A stretch of DNA of 64,000 nt from GCA-002282575 sp964416645 (GTDB taxonomy: Bacteria > Pseudomonadota > Gammaproteobacteria > Thiomicrospirales > Thiomicrospiraceae): contig CAYQEZ010000002.1 of the NCBI GenBank assembly GCA_964416645.1, positions 14,616 through 78,615 of the forward strand, in the 5' to 3' direction. The notes beneath the pieces are model-generated. The model was not told the origin of the DNA. It did not search any database and saw nothing but the letters and a program-made list of their open reading frames with translations. Position numbers and translations under genes: made by a program. How positions within the stretch are numbered: position 1 is the first letter of the stretch; the number at the start of each line of letters is the position of its first letter. Positions 34,986 through 44,322 of this stretch are shown here, one piece after another.

Positions 34986-35599
34986 TGAAGCGTCGAGTCG
35001 AAAAAACTAAACCTTTAGCAGCTAAAAGCGTGGGTAAAGTACGTTTAATTGCTGGGCAATGGCGTGGCAGAGTCTTGCCTGTTATCGGCGCCGAGGATTT
35101 GCGACCAACAGGTGATCGTGTGCGTGAGACCTTGTTTAACTGGTTGCAGTTTGAGTGGGAAGGGGCGCGTTGGCTGGACTTGTTTTCCGGTTCTGGCGCT
35201 TTGGCGTTTGAAGCCTTATCTCGCCAAGCCAATGAAGTGGTGATGCTAGAACGCCATCCAGCAGCGGTGCGTCAATTACAGCAGAATAAAAGTTTGCTTA
35301 ACGCCAAAGGCGCACAGATTATTCAGGGCGATACCTTTGGCTGGTTAAAAGAGGTGCAAGGGCAGTATGAACCTTTTGATGGGGTTTTTTGTGATCCGCC
35401 GTTCAAAGATGAACGAGTGGATAACTTAATCGCGCTACTGGTTTCTGGTGGTTTTCTGAAAGCCAATGGTTGGTTGTATCTCGAACAACCAAAGGAACGT
35501 ATGTTATCCTTGCCCTATTTTGAATCTTATCGTCAACAAACGACCGGAGCGGTGAGTTTTGGCTTGTGGCGATTAAAGTCTGAGTGTGAATGTGAGTAA
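34985..35599 (+). CDS. rsmD: 16S rRNA (guanine-966-N2)-methyltransferase
   Basis: Methylates G966 of 16S rRNA during 30S assembly. 204 aa. Motifs: RLIAGQWRGRVLPV, RPTGDRVRETLFNWLQ, LDLFSGSGALAFEALSR (SAM site) and the catalytic VFCDPPFKD (DPPF). The start overlaps the stop of the M16 homologue by one base (TAATG). The M16-M16-rsmD-coaD order is conserved in related genera. Confidence 0.94.
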   Translation: MKRRVEKTKPLAAKSVGKVRLIAGQWRGRVLPVIGAEDLRPTGDRVRETLFNWLQFEWEGARWLDLFSGSGALAFEALSRQANEVVMLERHPAAVRQLQQNKSLLNAKGAQIIQGDTFGWLKEVQGQYEPFDGVFCDPPFKDERVDNLIALLVSGGFLKANGWLYLEQPKERMLSLPYFESYRQQTTGAVSFGLWRLKSECECE

Positions 35600-36089
35600 A
35601 GCAACAACAGCCGTTTACCCAGGAACGTTTGATCCCATTACCAATGGGCATATTGATATTATTGAGCGTGGCGCCAAGCTATTTGACCATGTGGTGGTCG
35701 CTATTGCTGAAAATCCGGGTAAGCACCCCTTGTTTTCGTTACAGCAACGTCGCGAGTTAGCCGTACTGGCGCTAGCACATTTACCGAATGTACGTATTGT
35801 TGCTTTTTCTGGTCTTCTGGTGGATTTGGTTCACGAAGTGGGCGCTCAGGCCATTTTGCGTGGGTTGCGTGCGGTATCGGACTTTGAGTATGAATTTCAG
35901 TTAGCCAGTATGAACCGGCGTTTGGACGCGCGCGTTGAAACCGTCTTTTTGACCCCCGCCGAGCATTATGCCTTTATTTCATCGAGCCTAGTGCGTGAAA
36001 TTGCGCGTTTGTCGGGGCCTGTTGCCGAGTTTGTACCGCCAGAAGTGGCCACGGCTTTAGCGGTTAAATTTAGTGAGCAGGGAGCATGA
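35586..36089 (+). CDS. coaD: Phosphopantetheine adenylyltransferase
   Basis: Penultimate step of coenzyme A synthesis. The T/HxGH nucleotidyltransferase motif is in YPGTFDPITNGHIDIIERG and the ISSS-type motif in YAFISSSLVREIARLSG. GTG 35586 gives 167 aa; GTG 35592 is an equally possible start two codons in. Either way the gene overlaps the rsmD end by 8-14 nt. Its stop overlaps the next start (ATGA). Confidence 0.95.
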   Translation: MNVSKATTAVYPGTFDPITNGHIDIIERGAKLFDHVVVAIAENPGKHPLFSLQQRRELAVLALAHLPNVRIVAFSGLLVDLVHEVGAQAILRGLRAVSDFEYEFQLASMNRRLDARVETVFLTPAEHYAFISSSLVREIARLSGPVAEFVPPEVATALAVKFSEQGA

Positions 36090-36883
36090 CCATGGCAAAT
36101 TTTCGTTATTTAACAGGTCGAGCGTTAACGCTTTGGAAACGTAGTCGTTTGGTTGCGGATGTGCTGGCTCGTCGGTTATTGTTTCGTTTGTTAGCCTCAC
36201 CCCAAGTGTTATCCTTAAATGAAAGTCTTTCAGCCAAGCCGCTCTCGCCTAAGTTAACCGATAAGCTAGTGGTGCTTGCCCCTCATTCGGATGATGAAAG
36301 TATTGGTTGTGGTGGATTATTGGCTCAATTTGCTGAGCAGCTATCGGTAGTGTGCTTAACGAATGGTGCCAAGGGGGATCCGAAGGTGTCTAGAGCCGTA
36401 CTGATTGAGACGCGTGAGCAAGAGTTACGTGTCGCCATGCAGGTGGCAGGCGTGCAGCAAGTGAGCTTTTTAGGGGTTGAAGATCAAGCTTTAGGTGAGG
36501 ATCAGCAACGCTTTGCGCAGCTAGACCTCAGTTCGGTGGATTGGATTTTTCTGCCTAATTTTCTCGACCAACACCCAGATCACAAAGCGGTAACAACACA
36601 GCTACAAGCATTGTTGCGTGAGAGAGGCTATCAGCCTAACCTAAAAATAGCTTTTTATGAAATTTGGGGAACCTTACCCGTATGGAATGCTTATGTGGAA
36701 TTGACGCCTGAGCTTTGGCAACAAAAGCAAGCCATGATAGCCTGTTTTAAATCGCAAATTAAACACATTGACTACGCCAGTCGCATTCATGGATTGCATG
36801 TGTACCGTGGCATTGCAGTTGGTAAAGAGGCGGTTGAAGCCTATCTCGTATTGGATGTAAAAGATTTCTTGGCCATTGCTTAG
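36086..36883 (+). CDS. PIG-L (LmbE-like) family deacetylase
   Basis: A 265-aa probable zinc-dependent N-acetyl-sugar deacetylase. The AHxDD-type metal site is LVVLAPHSDDESIGCGG and the second His site is FLDQHPDHKAV. Substrates in the family range from GlcNAc-linked lipids to GlcNAc-inositol and bacillithiol precursors; nothing here identifies this one. The first ~50 residues (basic and hydrophobic) precede the catalytic domain. ATG 36092 is an alternative start with a better-spaced AGGGAG. Confidence 0.85.
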   Translation: MTMANFRYLTGRALTLWKRSRLVADVLARRLLFRLLASPQVLSLNESLSAKPLSPKLTDKLVVLAPHSDDESIGCGGLLAQFAEQLSVVCLTNGAKGDPKVSRAVLIETREQELRVAMQVAGVQQVSFLGVEDQALGEDQQRFAQLDLSSVDWIFLPNFLDQHPDHKAVTTQLQALLRERGYQPNLKIAFYEIWGTLPVWNAYVELTPELWQQKQAMIACFKSQIKHIDYASRIHGLHVYRGIAVGKEAVEAYLVLDVKDFLAIA

Positions 36884-36894
36884 CCATTTATTAT

Positions 36895-37785
36895 TCAGCG
36901 CTTATCAACCTGATTCTGGATTTGTTGCAGTAAGATCGCAATTAAACGTGTATCGTGTTGCGTCATTAGGTTAAATTCAACCAAGGCATAATAAAGCTGA
37001 TACCAGGGTAATCGTGATTGAGTTTCGCTAGACAAATCGAGTGGATGATTCCAAATACCAGTCTCTGTCAGTGCATGACGGTTGTGTGCCAGTAACAAAG
37101 CCGCTAAATCAACTTCGGCATCGCCATAATAACAAGCGGGGTGATAAAAAAAGAGGCCTCCATCACGATGGATACGCACGGGGGCTTGGTAAAGATTACC
37201 ATGCAATAAGCTTGGTTTGGGGTGATGTTGCTCAAAGCAGGATTCATAGTGATGACTAAGCAACCCTTCCATTGTGTCGATGAAAGGCTGCGCCAAGCCG
37301 TTTTCTTTCGCTTTACGCCATTGGGGTAATAGCCTTTGGCTGCGATAAAAACTGGCCCAATCCGTTAACCACTGATTCGACTGTACCAGTCCATTCATAT
37401 CGTTGGCATGAGCCCAGCCGTAGGCATCGTGAGGCGATTGTTGGTAGTGCAGACGATGCAACTCAGTGAGCACCTGTTGCGGCTCAGCTATAGTTTGAGA
37501 TAGTGATTGCCAGTCACTAATAAGCCAAGCTGTTTTTGACGTTTTGCCCTGTACGACTTGCGTTTGCGTCCTGATACCTGTTTGCTGCAATGCTTCGATA
37601 TTTTCCTGTTCGCATTCAATCACTGCTTGATGACGTGCTAGGCAAGTTCTTGCCCAATAATGCTGATCACTGTTGGTGGTCAGTTGCCAGCTCTGACTGA
37701 TAGCAGTATTTGATAAAGGACTCGCAGCAGTGATCTCGTTTAGTCTGGCGTGTTGCGCAATCTGGTGCCACTCAGAATAGTTCAT
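36895..37785 (-). CDS. Fructosamine/ketosamine-3-kinase homologue, probably inactive
   Basis: ATG 37785 (MNYSEWHQIAQHARL) begins the recognisable fold and overlaps the PBP1A 3' end by 14 nt; 296 aa. Overall similarity to YniA-type fructosamine kinases is clear (PSLLHGNLYQAP; HPACYYGDAEVDLAALLL; WYQLYYALVEFNL). The catalytic positions are changed: the HGD catalytic Asp is N197, the DPA metal-binding Asp is H215, and the ATP-binding Lys of the YFVK segment appears to be R46 (YWART). The fold is otherwise full length with no frameshift. It is most likely a pseudokinase. Confidence 0.82.
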   Translation of the reverse strand: MNYSEWHQIAQHARLNEITAASPLSNTAISQSWQLTTNSDQHYWARTCLARHQAVIECEQENIEALQQTGIRTQTQVVQGKTSKTAWLISDWQSLSQTIAEPQQVLTELHRLHYQQSPHDAYGWAHANDMNGLVQSNQWLTDWASFYRSQRLLPQWRKAKENGLAQPFIDTMEGLLSHHYESCFEQHHPKPSLLHGNLYQAPVRIHRDGGLFFYHPACYYGDAEVDLAALLLAHNRHALTETGIWNHPLDLSSETQSRLPWYQLYYALVEFNLMTQHDTRLIAILLQQIQNQVDKR

Positions 37786-40264
37786 GTTGCAGTTCGCGCA
37801 AAGGATCTGGTTGAGAAATGGCTGGCAGGTTGTTTTGGTCGAAAAATTCGTTGATACCACCAGATTGCCCATCTGGTAAGAGTTCGCCGGTATTGCTATC
37901 AATACGTCGAACAATGATACTGTCTGGTTTGACATAGCCAACATCGGGTTTGTCTTTCAGTGCAAGGCGCATGAAATCAATCCAGATTGGTAAGGCAGAT
38001 GAACCGCCTGATTCTTGCTTGCCCATGCTGATGGGTTGATCAAAGCCCATCCACACGCCAGTTACGATATCAGGGTTAAAGCCAACGAACCAAGTGTCTT
38101 TAATGTCATTAGTCGTGCCTGTTTTACCCGCCAAATCGTTGCGTTTCAGTACCATGGCTCCATGAGCTGTTCCCATGCGAACCACATCTTGCATCATACT
38201 GGTGGTAAGGAATTGTGTTTCGGGTGAAATGACGCGCGCAGCCGTTCCTTCTGGACAATCAATTTCACAAAACTTAGGGGGTTCGGCATTGAAGATGGGT
38301 TGATCTTTAGCATCTAATACTTGTTGTACAAAGTAGGGCTTGATTTGATAACCGCCATTAGCAAACATGGCATAGTGTCCTGTGTGTTCTAAGACACTGG
38401 TGCTGCTGGTGCCTAAGGCAATAGAGAGATTGCGAATGGTGGACATTTCTTTGGTATCCATGCCAGTACGCTGTGCAAACTCCATAAAGTAGTCAATGCC
38501 AATGTCTTGCATAATACGAATGGAAACGAGGTTAAGCGAATGCACTAAGGCGACACGCATGCGCGTTGGTCCGCCAAATTTTCTGTTGTAGTTTTCTGGA
38601 CGCCAGTAGTCTTCACTATATTCGTCATATTGACTGATGGGCGCATCGTTAATGATGGTAGCAGGGGTATAGCCTTTATCAATTGCCGCCGCATAAAGGA
38701 AAGGCTTAAAGCTAGAGCCAGGCTGACGTCTGGCTTGAGTGGCTCGATTAAAATGATTGCGCGCTTCATCAAAGCCACCTGAAATGGCTAATAAGGCACC
38801 AGTTTTACTATCAATACTGACGATAGCTGCTTGAATGCGAGGCGCTTGCGCCAGTCGGTAACTCTTATCTGATAGCGGTTCGACATAGATCACATCACCC
38901 GCTTGCAGATAGCTTTTACGATTAGGGGCTTTGAAGTTGCGCGCCCATTCGCTGTCTTTAGCGTCCAAGTTGATGGAGGTACCGTCTTTTAATTTAACTT
39001 GAGCAATCTTGGTTTTATCATTCCAGTCGGTAACTAAGGCAAGTTTAATGACATCGGGTTCTATCAGTTCTTTCGCTGAAAGAGGCCATTGGGCTTGTTG
39101 GCTAGCATCGAAGCTAGCAACAGGACCACGATAACCATGACGACGTTCGTATGCCAGTACACCAGTATTAATGGCAGCTTGTGCTTGTTTTTCTAATTCA
39201 GAGTTGACAGTGGTGATGATTTTAAGCCCTTGCTCTAATGCGCCTTCGCCATAGCGTTCTACTGCCAATAAACGCACCATTTCAGCTAAGTGTTCTGCGT
39301 GCACTTCAACTTGTGCAGTATATAGTTTGGATTCAACGGGTTTGGCTTGTGCTTCAGTGCGTTGCGCTTCAGTGATATAGCCCAGCTCTGCCATGCGACG
39401 CAGTACATAATCGCGACGGTTTTTAGCGGCTTCGGGATTGGCAACGGGATTGAGTGTTGAAGGGGCTTTGGGCAGACCAGCTAATAAGGCATATTCATCG
39501 ACGGTCAGCTGATCGATTGTGCGACCAAAATAGGTTTGTGCTGCGGCTGCAAAACCATAAGAACGTTGCCCTAAGAAGATTTTATTCATGTATAAAGCCA
39601 GAATTTCTTCTTTGCTGAGCTCTCTTTCAATATTTAACGATAGGACAATTTCATTGATTTTACGCATGAAAGATTTTTCAGGCGTCAAAAAGAAGTTGCG
39701 TGCTACCTGCATAGTAATCGTAGAACCGCCTTGGCTTTTACTTCCTGTTTTAGCTAATTCTAATGCGGCTCGAAGAAGGCCTTGATAATCGACACCGGGA
39801 TGTTCAAAAAAGCGGTCATCTTCCGAGGCCAGAATGGCTTGTACCATTTGGGGCGGGAATTGTTCATAGCTGAGCGGGATACGTTTTTTTTCACCATATT
39901 CAGCAATCAACTTCATATCGTTAGTGTAAACGCGTAAGGGAACTTGCATTTGAATATGTTTAAGTTCCGCAACGTTAGGCAGGGTCGGGTAAACACTGGT
40001 CCAATAAGTGTAAGCGGCAAAACCGATAAACGATGTGAAGGCGAATAGAGCCAATAGCATCAGCACGATCAACGTCTTTAACCAACGTGATAGGGTTTTT
40101 TTTACGGGCTGTGCTGGTGTAGGACGTTGATGTGTTGTTTCGTCATCGACGTTTAACGAAGCACTGTGTGCAATCGGGAATTCATCATCGAATAGACTAT
40201 GTTCTTTTTTAACGGCGGTGTTACGCGGTTTTTTGCTGTTGTTGGGTGGTAGCACACGTTCCAT
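37772..40264 (-). CDS. mrcA: Penicillin-binding protein 1A, bifunctional
   Basis: Class A PBP that polymerises and crosslinks peptidoglycan. 830 aa: a cytoplasmic tail, TM (~65-87), a GT51 glycosyltransferase (EDDRFFEHPGVDYQGLLRA; GGSTITMQVARNFFL; NKIFLGQRSYGFAAAAQ), an inserted OB-like region (~315-420), and a transpeptidase with the nucleophile motif RQPGSSFKPFLYAAAID, and KTGTTNDIKDTWF. The 3' end overlaps the pseudokinase start. A 60-residue basic N-terminal extension precedes the membrane anchor. Confidence 0.95.
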   Translation of the reverse strand: MERVLPPNNSKKPRNTAVKKEHSLFDDEFPIAHSASLNVDDETTHQRPTPAQPVKKTLSRWLKTLIVLMLLALFAFTSFIGFAAYTYWTSVYPTLPNVAELKHIQMQVPLRVYTNDMKLIAEYGEKKRIPLSYEQFPPQMVQAILASEDDRFFEHPGVDYQGLLRAALELAKTGSKSQGGSTITMQVARNFFLTPEKSFMRKINEIVLSLNIERELSKEEILALYMNKIFLGQRSYGFAAAAQTYFGRTIDQLTVDEYALLAGLPKAPSTLNPVANPEAAKNRRDYVLRRMAELGYITEAQRTEAQAKPVESKLYTAQVEVHAEHLAEMVRLLAVERYGEGALEQGLKIITTVNSELEKQAQAAINTGVLAYERRHGYRGPVASFDASQQAQWPLSAKELIEPDVIKLALVTDWNDKTKIAQVKLKDGTSINLDAKDSEWARNFKAPNRKSYLQAGDVIYVEPLSDKSYRLAQAPRIQAAIVSIDSKTGALLAISGGFDEARNHFNRATQARRQPGSSFKPFLYAAAIDKGYTPATIINDAPISQYDEYSEDYWRPENYNRKFGGPTRMRVALVHSLNLVSIRIMQDIGIDYFMEFAQRTGMDTKEMSTIRNLSIALGTSSTSVLEHTGHYAMFANGGYQIKPYFVQQVLDAKDQPIFNAEPPKFCEIDCPEGTAARVISPETQFLTTSMMQDVVRMGTAHGAMVLKRNDLAGKTGTTNDIKDTWFVGFNPDIVTGVWMGFDQPISMGKQESGGSSALPIWIDFMRLALKDKPDVGYVKPDSIIVRRIDSNTGELLPDGQSGGINEFFDQNNLPAISQPDPLRELQHELF

Positions 40265-40324
40265 GGTGATCTCGTTGACTGTTTAATGGCTATATTATGC
40301 CAGAAGAGCGATTAAACCATAATA

Positions 40325-40351
40325 AAAAACCCCGACAAGTCGGGGTTTTTT
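40325..40351 (-). terminator. Terminator, small membrane protein gene
   Basis: AAAAACCCCGAC / GTCGGGGTTTTT forms a strong symmetric hairpin with A and T runs on both sides, so it works in either direction. It lies downstream of the 71-aa gene and upstream of mrcA on the minus strand. Confidence 0.9.
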
Positions 40352-40373
40352 GATGCTCAATGACTAGGTTAGC

Positions 40374-40589
40374 TTAAGCTTTCTTATTTGAGTAACGACC
40401 TGTTTTGATGTCGCTCCACAATAAGAACATAGTCATGCCAACAATGGTGGCGATGGCAGCTGCTGTGCCAATGGTGCCAACCACAACCGCAATACTGCTA
40501 GGCAATAGGTCAAAATAAATGCCTAGAATAACTGCGAAGGGTATCACAACAGCTACCACAACAAAGGCTAAAAATTTCAATAAATTCAT
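40374..40589 (-). CDS. Small two-helix membrane protein, unknown
   Basis: 71 aa with two hydrophobic helices (residues ~7-28 and ~32-60) and a short basic tail (SDIKTGRYSNKKA). GGAGAATAC precedes the ATG at a workable distance, and a terminator follows, so it is likely a genuine single-gene transcript. I recognise no family. Confidence 0.7.
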   Translation of the reverse strand: MNLLKFLAFVVVAVVIPFAVILGIYFDLLPSSIAVVVGTIGTAAAIATIVGMTMFLLWSDIKTGRYSNKKA

Positions 40590-40679
40590 TTTGTATTCTC
40601 CATGACTTTCGTTGTTATGGGTTAAACTATACCTTAAGCAAGCATCAATAACAAGTATTAAGACTTGATTTGAGATAAG

Positions 40680-41540
40680 TTATTCTAAGTTTTGAATTTG
40701 CTCGCGCATTTGTTCTATCAGTACTTTGAGGGCAAGGCTGACTTGTGTGATGTCCATTGTACAGGCCTTGGCACCTAAGGTATTGGCTTCGCGGTTCAAT
40801 TCTTGCATTAAGAAGTCTAAACGGCGACCGATGGGTTCGTGTTTTTTCAAAATAGTGAAAATTTCTCTCAAGTGCGTCGATAAGCGATCAATCTCTTCCG
40901 TTACGTCGCTGCGTTGTGCTAAGAGCACCACTTCTTGAGACCAACGACCTTCGTCTAATTCACCTGCCAGATCGCGCACGCGCACGCGCAAACTATCAAT
41001 ATGACGACGAATGATTTCTGGTGCCATGCGCTGGAGGTTTTCAACCAATTTCAGCGCTGCTTCGGCACGTTGATGCATGATTTCAGCTAAAGCCACACCC
41101 TCACGATCACGCGCGGCATTGAGTGCGTCAATCGCTTCATCACAGGTGGCGATGATGGCTTGTTCCAGTTCGTCCCCATCTCCAGAACTATTTTGTACAA
41201 TACCAGGCCACGCCAGAATGCTCATAGGATCAATTGGAGCTGTTCCTGGAACTGACTGTTGAATTTGTCCCAATAGGTTAGCAACCTGTCCCAATCGATC
41301 CTTGTCTAACAAAGCGCTATCAGCATTAGGCAATAACTGCAACTTCAGGGTAGCTTCGACTTTGCCACGGCTAAGCTTTTCGCGCAAACGCTCGCGTACC
41401 ATCATTTCGACGTGGCGCACTTCTTCTGGCATACGCACAAAGACTTCTAGAAAGCGATGGTTGACCGATTTGATTTCCCAGACAAGACCGCCGTTAGGTA
41501 GGGTCTTACTGGCACGGGCAAATGCCGTCATACTTCGCAT
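40680..41540 (-). CDS. yicC: YicC family protein (putative endoribonuclease)
   Basis: 286 aa. The start MRSMTAFARASKTLPNGG with EIKSVNHRFLEVFVRMPEE, and the C-terminal GRRLDFLMQELNREANTLGAKA are diagnostic of YicC. E. coli YicC has been linked to RNA cleavage/RyhB decay. It is divergent from rph, the usual arrangement in Pseudomonas-like genomes. Confidence 0.95.
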   Translation of the reverse strand: MRSMTAFARASKTLPNGGLVWEIKSVNHRFLEVFVRMPEEVRHVEMMVRERLREKLSRGKVEATLKLQLLPNADSALLDKDRLGQVANLLGQIQQSVPGTAPIDPMSILAWPGIVQNSSGDGDELEQAIIATCDEAIDALNAARDREGVALAEIMHQRAEAALKLVENLQRMAPEIIRRHIDSLRVRVRDLAGELDEGRWSQEVVLLAQRSDVTEEIDRLSTHLREIFTILKKHEPIGRRLDFLMQELNREANTLGAKACTMDITQVSLALKVLIEQMREQIQNLE

Positions 41541-41661
41541 GTTAGTATCCTAAAATTGATCTTATAAAATTGAAGAGGCTTTATATCCTATAGATTGTAA
41601 CCAAATTTTCATCTTGTGGCTATAATTAATGCCATTAAATCACAATTATTAACGGTTCCTT

Positions 41662-42429
41662 ATGACTTTATCACAACCTTTATCAGGCATTTCATCTGTT
41701 GTTCGTCCTAGTTTGCGTCAGCCAAATCAACTGAGAGCCGTATCCATTACCCCCAGCTTTACCATGCACGCTGAAGGATCGGTATTGATTTGCTTCGGCA
41801 ATACAAAAGTGATCTGTACGGCCTCGGTGGAAGAGAAAGTTCCTCCTTTTTTACGTGGTAAAGGTCAGGGTTGGGTTACAGCAGAGTATGGTATGTTGCC
41901 ACGTTCAACTTCAACACGTATGGATCGTGAAGCAGCACGAGGTAAACAACAGGGGCGCACGCAAGAAATTCAACGCTTAATTGGACGTTCCTTACGTGCA
42001 GCAGTGGACTTAACGCAGTTGGGTGAACGCACCATTACCATTGACTGCGATGTGATTCAGGCCGATGGGGGTACGCGTACAGCGGCCATTACGGGTGGTT
42101 TTGTCGCCTTATCTTTAGCAATACAATCGCTAATTAAGTCGGGTGCTTTATTGACCAATCCTATTGTGCATCAAGTAGGGTCTGTTTCGGTCGGCATCGT
42201 TAATCATCAGGTCGTGCTCGACTTGGATTATGCCGAAGATTCGAGCGCACAAACGGATATGAATGTTGTTATGGTTGACGATGGTCGTTTTATTGAAGTG
42301 CAGGGAACCGCCGAAGATGAACCTTATACGCTTAATGAATTGCAAGCCATGTTAGCCTTAGCTCAGCAAGGTATTCATGAGCTTTTTGTGCTACAGCGTC
42401 AAGTATTAGCCAAGGAGAGCCATTCATGA
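41662..42429 (+). CDS. rph: Ribonuclease PH
   Basis: Phosphorolytic 3'-5' exoribonuclease for tRNA 3' ends. 255 aa: RPNQLR-type start RQPNQLRAVSITPSF, EGSVLICFGNTKVICTASVEE, RGKQQGRTQEIQRLIGRSLRAAVD and QADGGTRTAAITGGFVAL are all conserved. There is an ~11-residue N-terminal extension relative to usual forms. Stop overlaps rdgB start by 4 nt (ATGA). Confidence 0.96.
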   Translation: MTLSQPLSGISSVVRPSLRQPNQLRAVSITPSFTMHAEGSVLICFGNTKVICTASVEEKVPPFLRGKGQGWVTAEYGMLPRSTSTRMDREAARGKQQGRTQEIQRLIGRSLRAAVDLTQLGERTITIDCDVIQADGGTRTAAITGGFVALSLAIQSLIKSGALLTNPIVHQVGSVSVGIVNHQVVLDLDYAEDSSAQTDMNVVMVDDGRFIEVQGTAEDEPYTLNELQAMLALAQQGIHELFVLQRQVLAKESHS

Positions 42430-43010
42430 AGTGTGTGTTGGCTTCAGGTAATGCAAAAAAAGCGAAAGAATTAACCGAACTCTTGGCGCATAAAGGTTGG
42501 AAAATCAGTCTGCAAAGTGAGCTGGGTGTGATTCAACCAGCAGAAGATGGATTGACCTTTGTGGAAAATGCGTTGATTAAAGCCAGAGCGGCGTGTGAGC
42601 AAACTGGCTTGCCAGCCATTGCCGACGACTCGGGTTTAGTCGTGCCAGCGTTACAAGGATCGCCTGGCATCTATTCGGCACGCTTTGCGGGTGAGGCGGC
42701 CAGTGATGCAGAGAATAATACTAAGCTTCTATCAGTGATGCGCAATTTGGTGGATGAGCAGCGCGATGCCTATTTTGTTAGCGTCATTGTTTTTTTGCGT
42801 CATGCACAAGACCCATTGCCGATCATTGCTAAGGGTTTATGGCATGGTCGCATTTTGCACCAAGCCGTTGGTGAGGGTGGTTTTGGCTATGATCCGCTGT
42901 TTTGGGTGCCGACTCATGGTTGTGCCAGTGCTCAATTACCCACTGAAGTCAAACAACCTATCAGTCATCGTGGATTAGCGATGGCAAGCTTATTGGCTCA
43001 ATTGTCGTGA
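42426..43010 (+). CDS. rdgB: XTP/dITP diphosphatase (RdgB/HAM1)
   Basis: Removes non-canonical purine nucleoside triphosphates from the pool. 194 aa. Signature motifs: VLASGNAKKAKELTELL, TFVENALIKARAACEQTGLPAIADDSGL, GSPGIYSARFAG and GEGGFGYDPLFWVP. It lies between rph and hemW in an overlapping operon; the last base of its stop is shared with the hemW ATG. Confidence 0.96.
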   Translation: MKCVLASGNAKKAKELTELLAHKGWKISLQSELGVIQPAEDGLTFVENALIKARAACEQTGLPAIADDSGLVVPALQGSPGIYSARFAGEAASDAENNTKLLSVMRNLVDEQRDAYFVSVIVFLRHAQDPLPIIAKGLWHGRILHQAVGEGGFGYDPLFWVPTHGCASAQLPTEVKQPISHRGLAMASLLAQLS

Positions 43011-44167
43011 TGTCAACCTTGGTGATGGCGGATATTCCGTTATCCGTTTATGTGCATTGGCCTTGGTGTGTGCAGAAATGTCCTTATTGTGACTTTAATT
43101 CGCATGTCAAACGCGCCGATGATCAGCGTGCTTACGCGCAAGCCTTGTTAGCAGATTGGCATCAGCAGTTGCCATTGGTTCAGGGACGTGTCATTCGCAG
43201 TATTTTTTTTGGTGGCGGAACGCCATCTCTCGCCCCGCCTTCGGTGATTGCAGCGGTTATTGAGTTGATTGAGCGCACTGCGGGATTGGCTGTAGATTGT
43301 GAAATTACCTTAGAAGCCAACCCTGGAACGGCGGATGCAGCTAACTTTGCTGGCTATCGAGCAGCGGGCGTGAATCGCTTGTCGTTGGGAGTGCAAAGTT
43401 TTGACTCTGAGTTGTTGAAAAAGATAGGTCGCATTCACGATGGTAACCAAGCCATGCAGGCGATTGAGTTGGCACGTCGTTTGGGATTTGACAATATTAA
43501 CCTCGATTTAATGGTGGGCTTGCCAGGTCAAACAGAAGCAACCGCTTTAGCGGATATTGAAACAGCCTTGAATTTTCAACCAGAGCATTTATCGCATTAT
43601 CAATTAACACTTGAACCCAATACGCCTTTTTTTGCTCGACCGCCCAAAGACTTGCCTGATGAAGACACGGCAGATAGCCTGCAAGCCTTATCACAACAGC
43701 GTTTGTTGGCGGCCGGCTTTAACCGTTATGAAGTGTCGGCATGGAGCGCAAGCCAAGACAAAGCCAGTGCGCATAATGTGAACTATTGGCAGTTTGGTGA
43801 CTATATCGGTATGGGTGCAGGCGCACATGGTAAGGTCAGTTTTGCCGATGGGCGTATTCAGCGACGTGAGCAGGCCAAAAGTCCTCAGCGTTATGTTGAA
43901 GAGGTTAACGCCGAAAAGGGGGCATTGATTCGTGAAATTGAGTCTGCCTCATTGCCTTTTGAATTTCTGATGAATGCCCTGCGCTTGCGTGAAGGGGTTG
44001 AGCTATCTTGTTGGGAGCAGAGAACAGGTTTATCGTTAGACGTATTAGCGCCGATATGGCAACAACAGCAAGTACAGGGGTTAGTACTCGATTGGCAGTC
44101 GGGACGTTTAACGACCAGTGATATGGGATACCGCTATTTGAACAGTCTACTATCTGTCTGGCTTTAA
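43010..44167 (+). CDS. hemW: HemW-type radical SAM heme chaperone
   Basis: Binds heme and a 4Fe-4S cluster; related to HemN but lacking coproporphyrinogen oxidase activity in characterised members. ATG 43010 gives 385 aa; a GTG one codon earlier is also possible. The cluster motif CVQKCPYC (C20, C24, C27), the glycine-rich FFGGGTPSL, and GVNRLSLGVQSFDSELLKKIGRIHD are typical. It is the last gene of rph-rdgB-hemW and converges on the FliS-like gene. Confidence 0.93.
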   Translation: MSTLVMADIPLSVYVHWPWCVQKCPYCDFNSHVKRADDQRAYAQALLADWHQQLPLVQGRVIRSIFFGGGTPSLAPPSVIAAVIELIERTAGLAVDCEITLEANPGTADAANFAGYRAAGVNRLSLGVQSFDSELLKKIGRIHDGNQAMQAIELARRLGFDNINLDLMVGLPGQTEATALADIETALNFQPEHLSHYQLTLEPNTPFFARPPKDLPDEDTADSLQALSQQRLLAAGFNRYEVSAWSASQDKASAHNVNYWQFGDYIGMGAGAHGKVSFADGRIQRREQAKSPQRYVEEVNAEKGALIREIESASLPFEFLMNALRLREGVELSCWEQRTGLSLDVLAPIWQQQQVQGLVLDWQSGRLTTSDMGYRYLNSLLSVWL

Positions 44168-44187
44168 AGCAGTGCTGAGTTAACAAA

Positions 44188-44220
44188 ATAAAAAAGCCGG
44201 AGGGTCAAAGACCAACCAGC
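44188..44220 (-). terminator. Terminator of the FliS-like gene
   Basis: On the minus strand GCTGG...GGTC-TTT-GACC...CCGGC forms an imperfect hairpin followed by TTTTTTATTTTG. It lies ~100 nt past the FliS-like stop and could also stop hemW transcripts in reverse orientation less efficiently. Confidence 0.65.
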
Positions 44221-44322
44221 AATGGGAGGAGATCGGTTTGAAATCTGATGGCATCGTTAAGTAATGACTTGTCGATGGCGCAGACTTCCCATGATGCTGG
44301 CTAGGGCATCGTGGTTTTGGTT

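Noticed and set aside
37786..37944. Upstream extension of the pseudokinase ORF into mrcA
   Set aside because: The added 53 residues are encoded in the mrcA 3' coding region, and the kinase fold begins at MNYSEW.
44168..44322. Readthrough extension of the FliS-like ORF (in-frame after TAA)
   Set aside because: The 21 extra codons have no conservation evidence and a terminator follows; ordinary termination is more likely.
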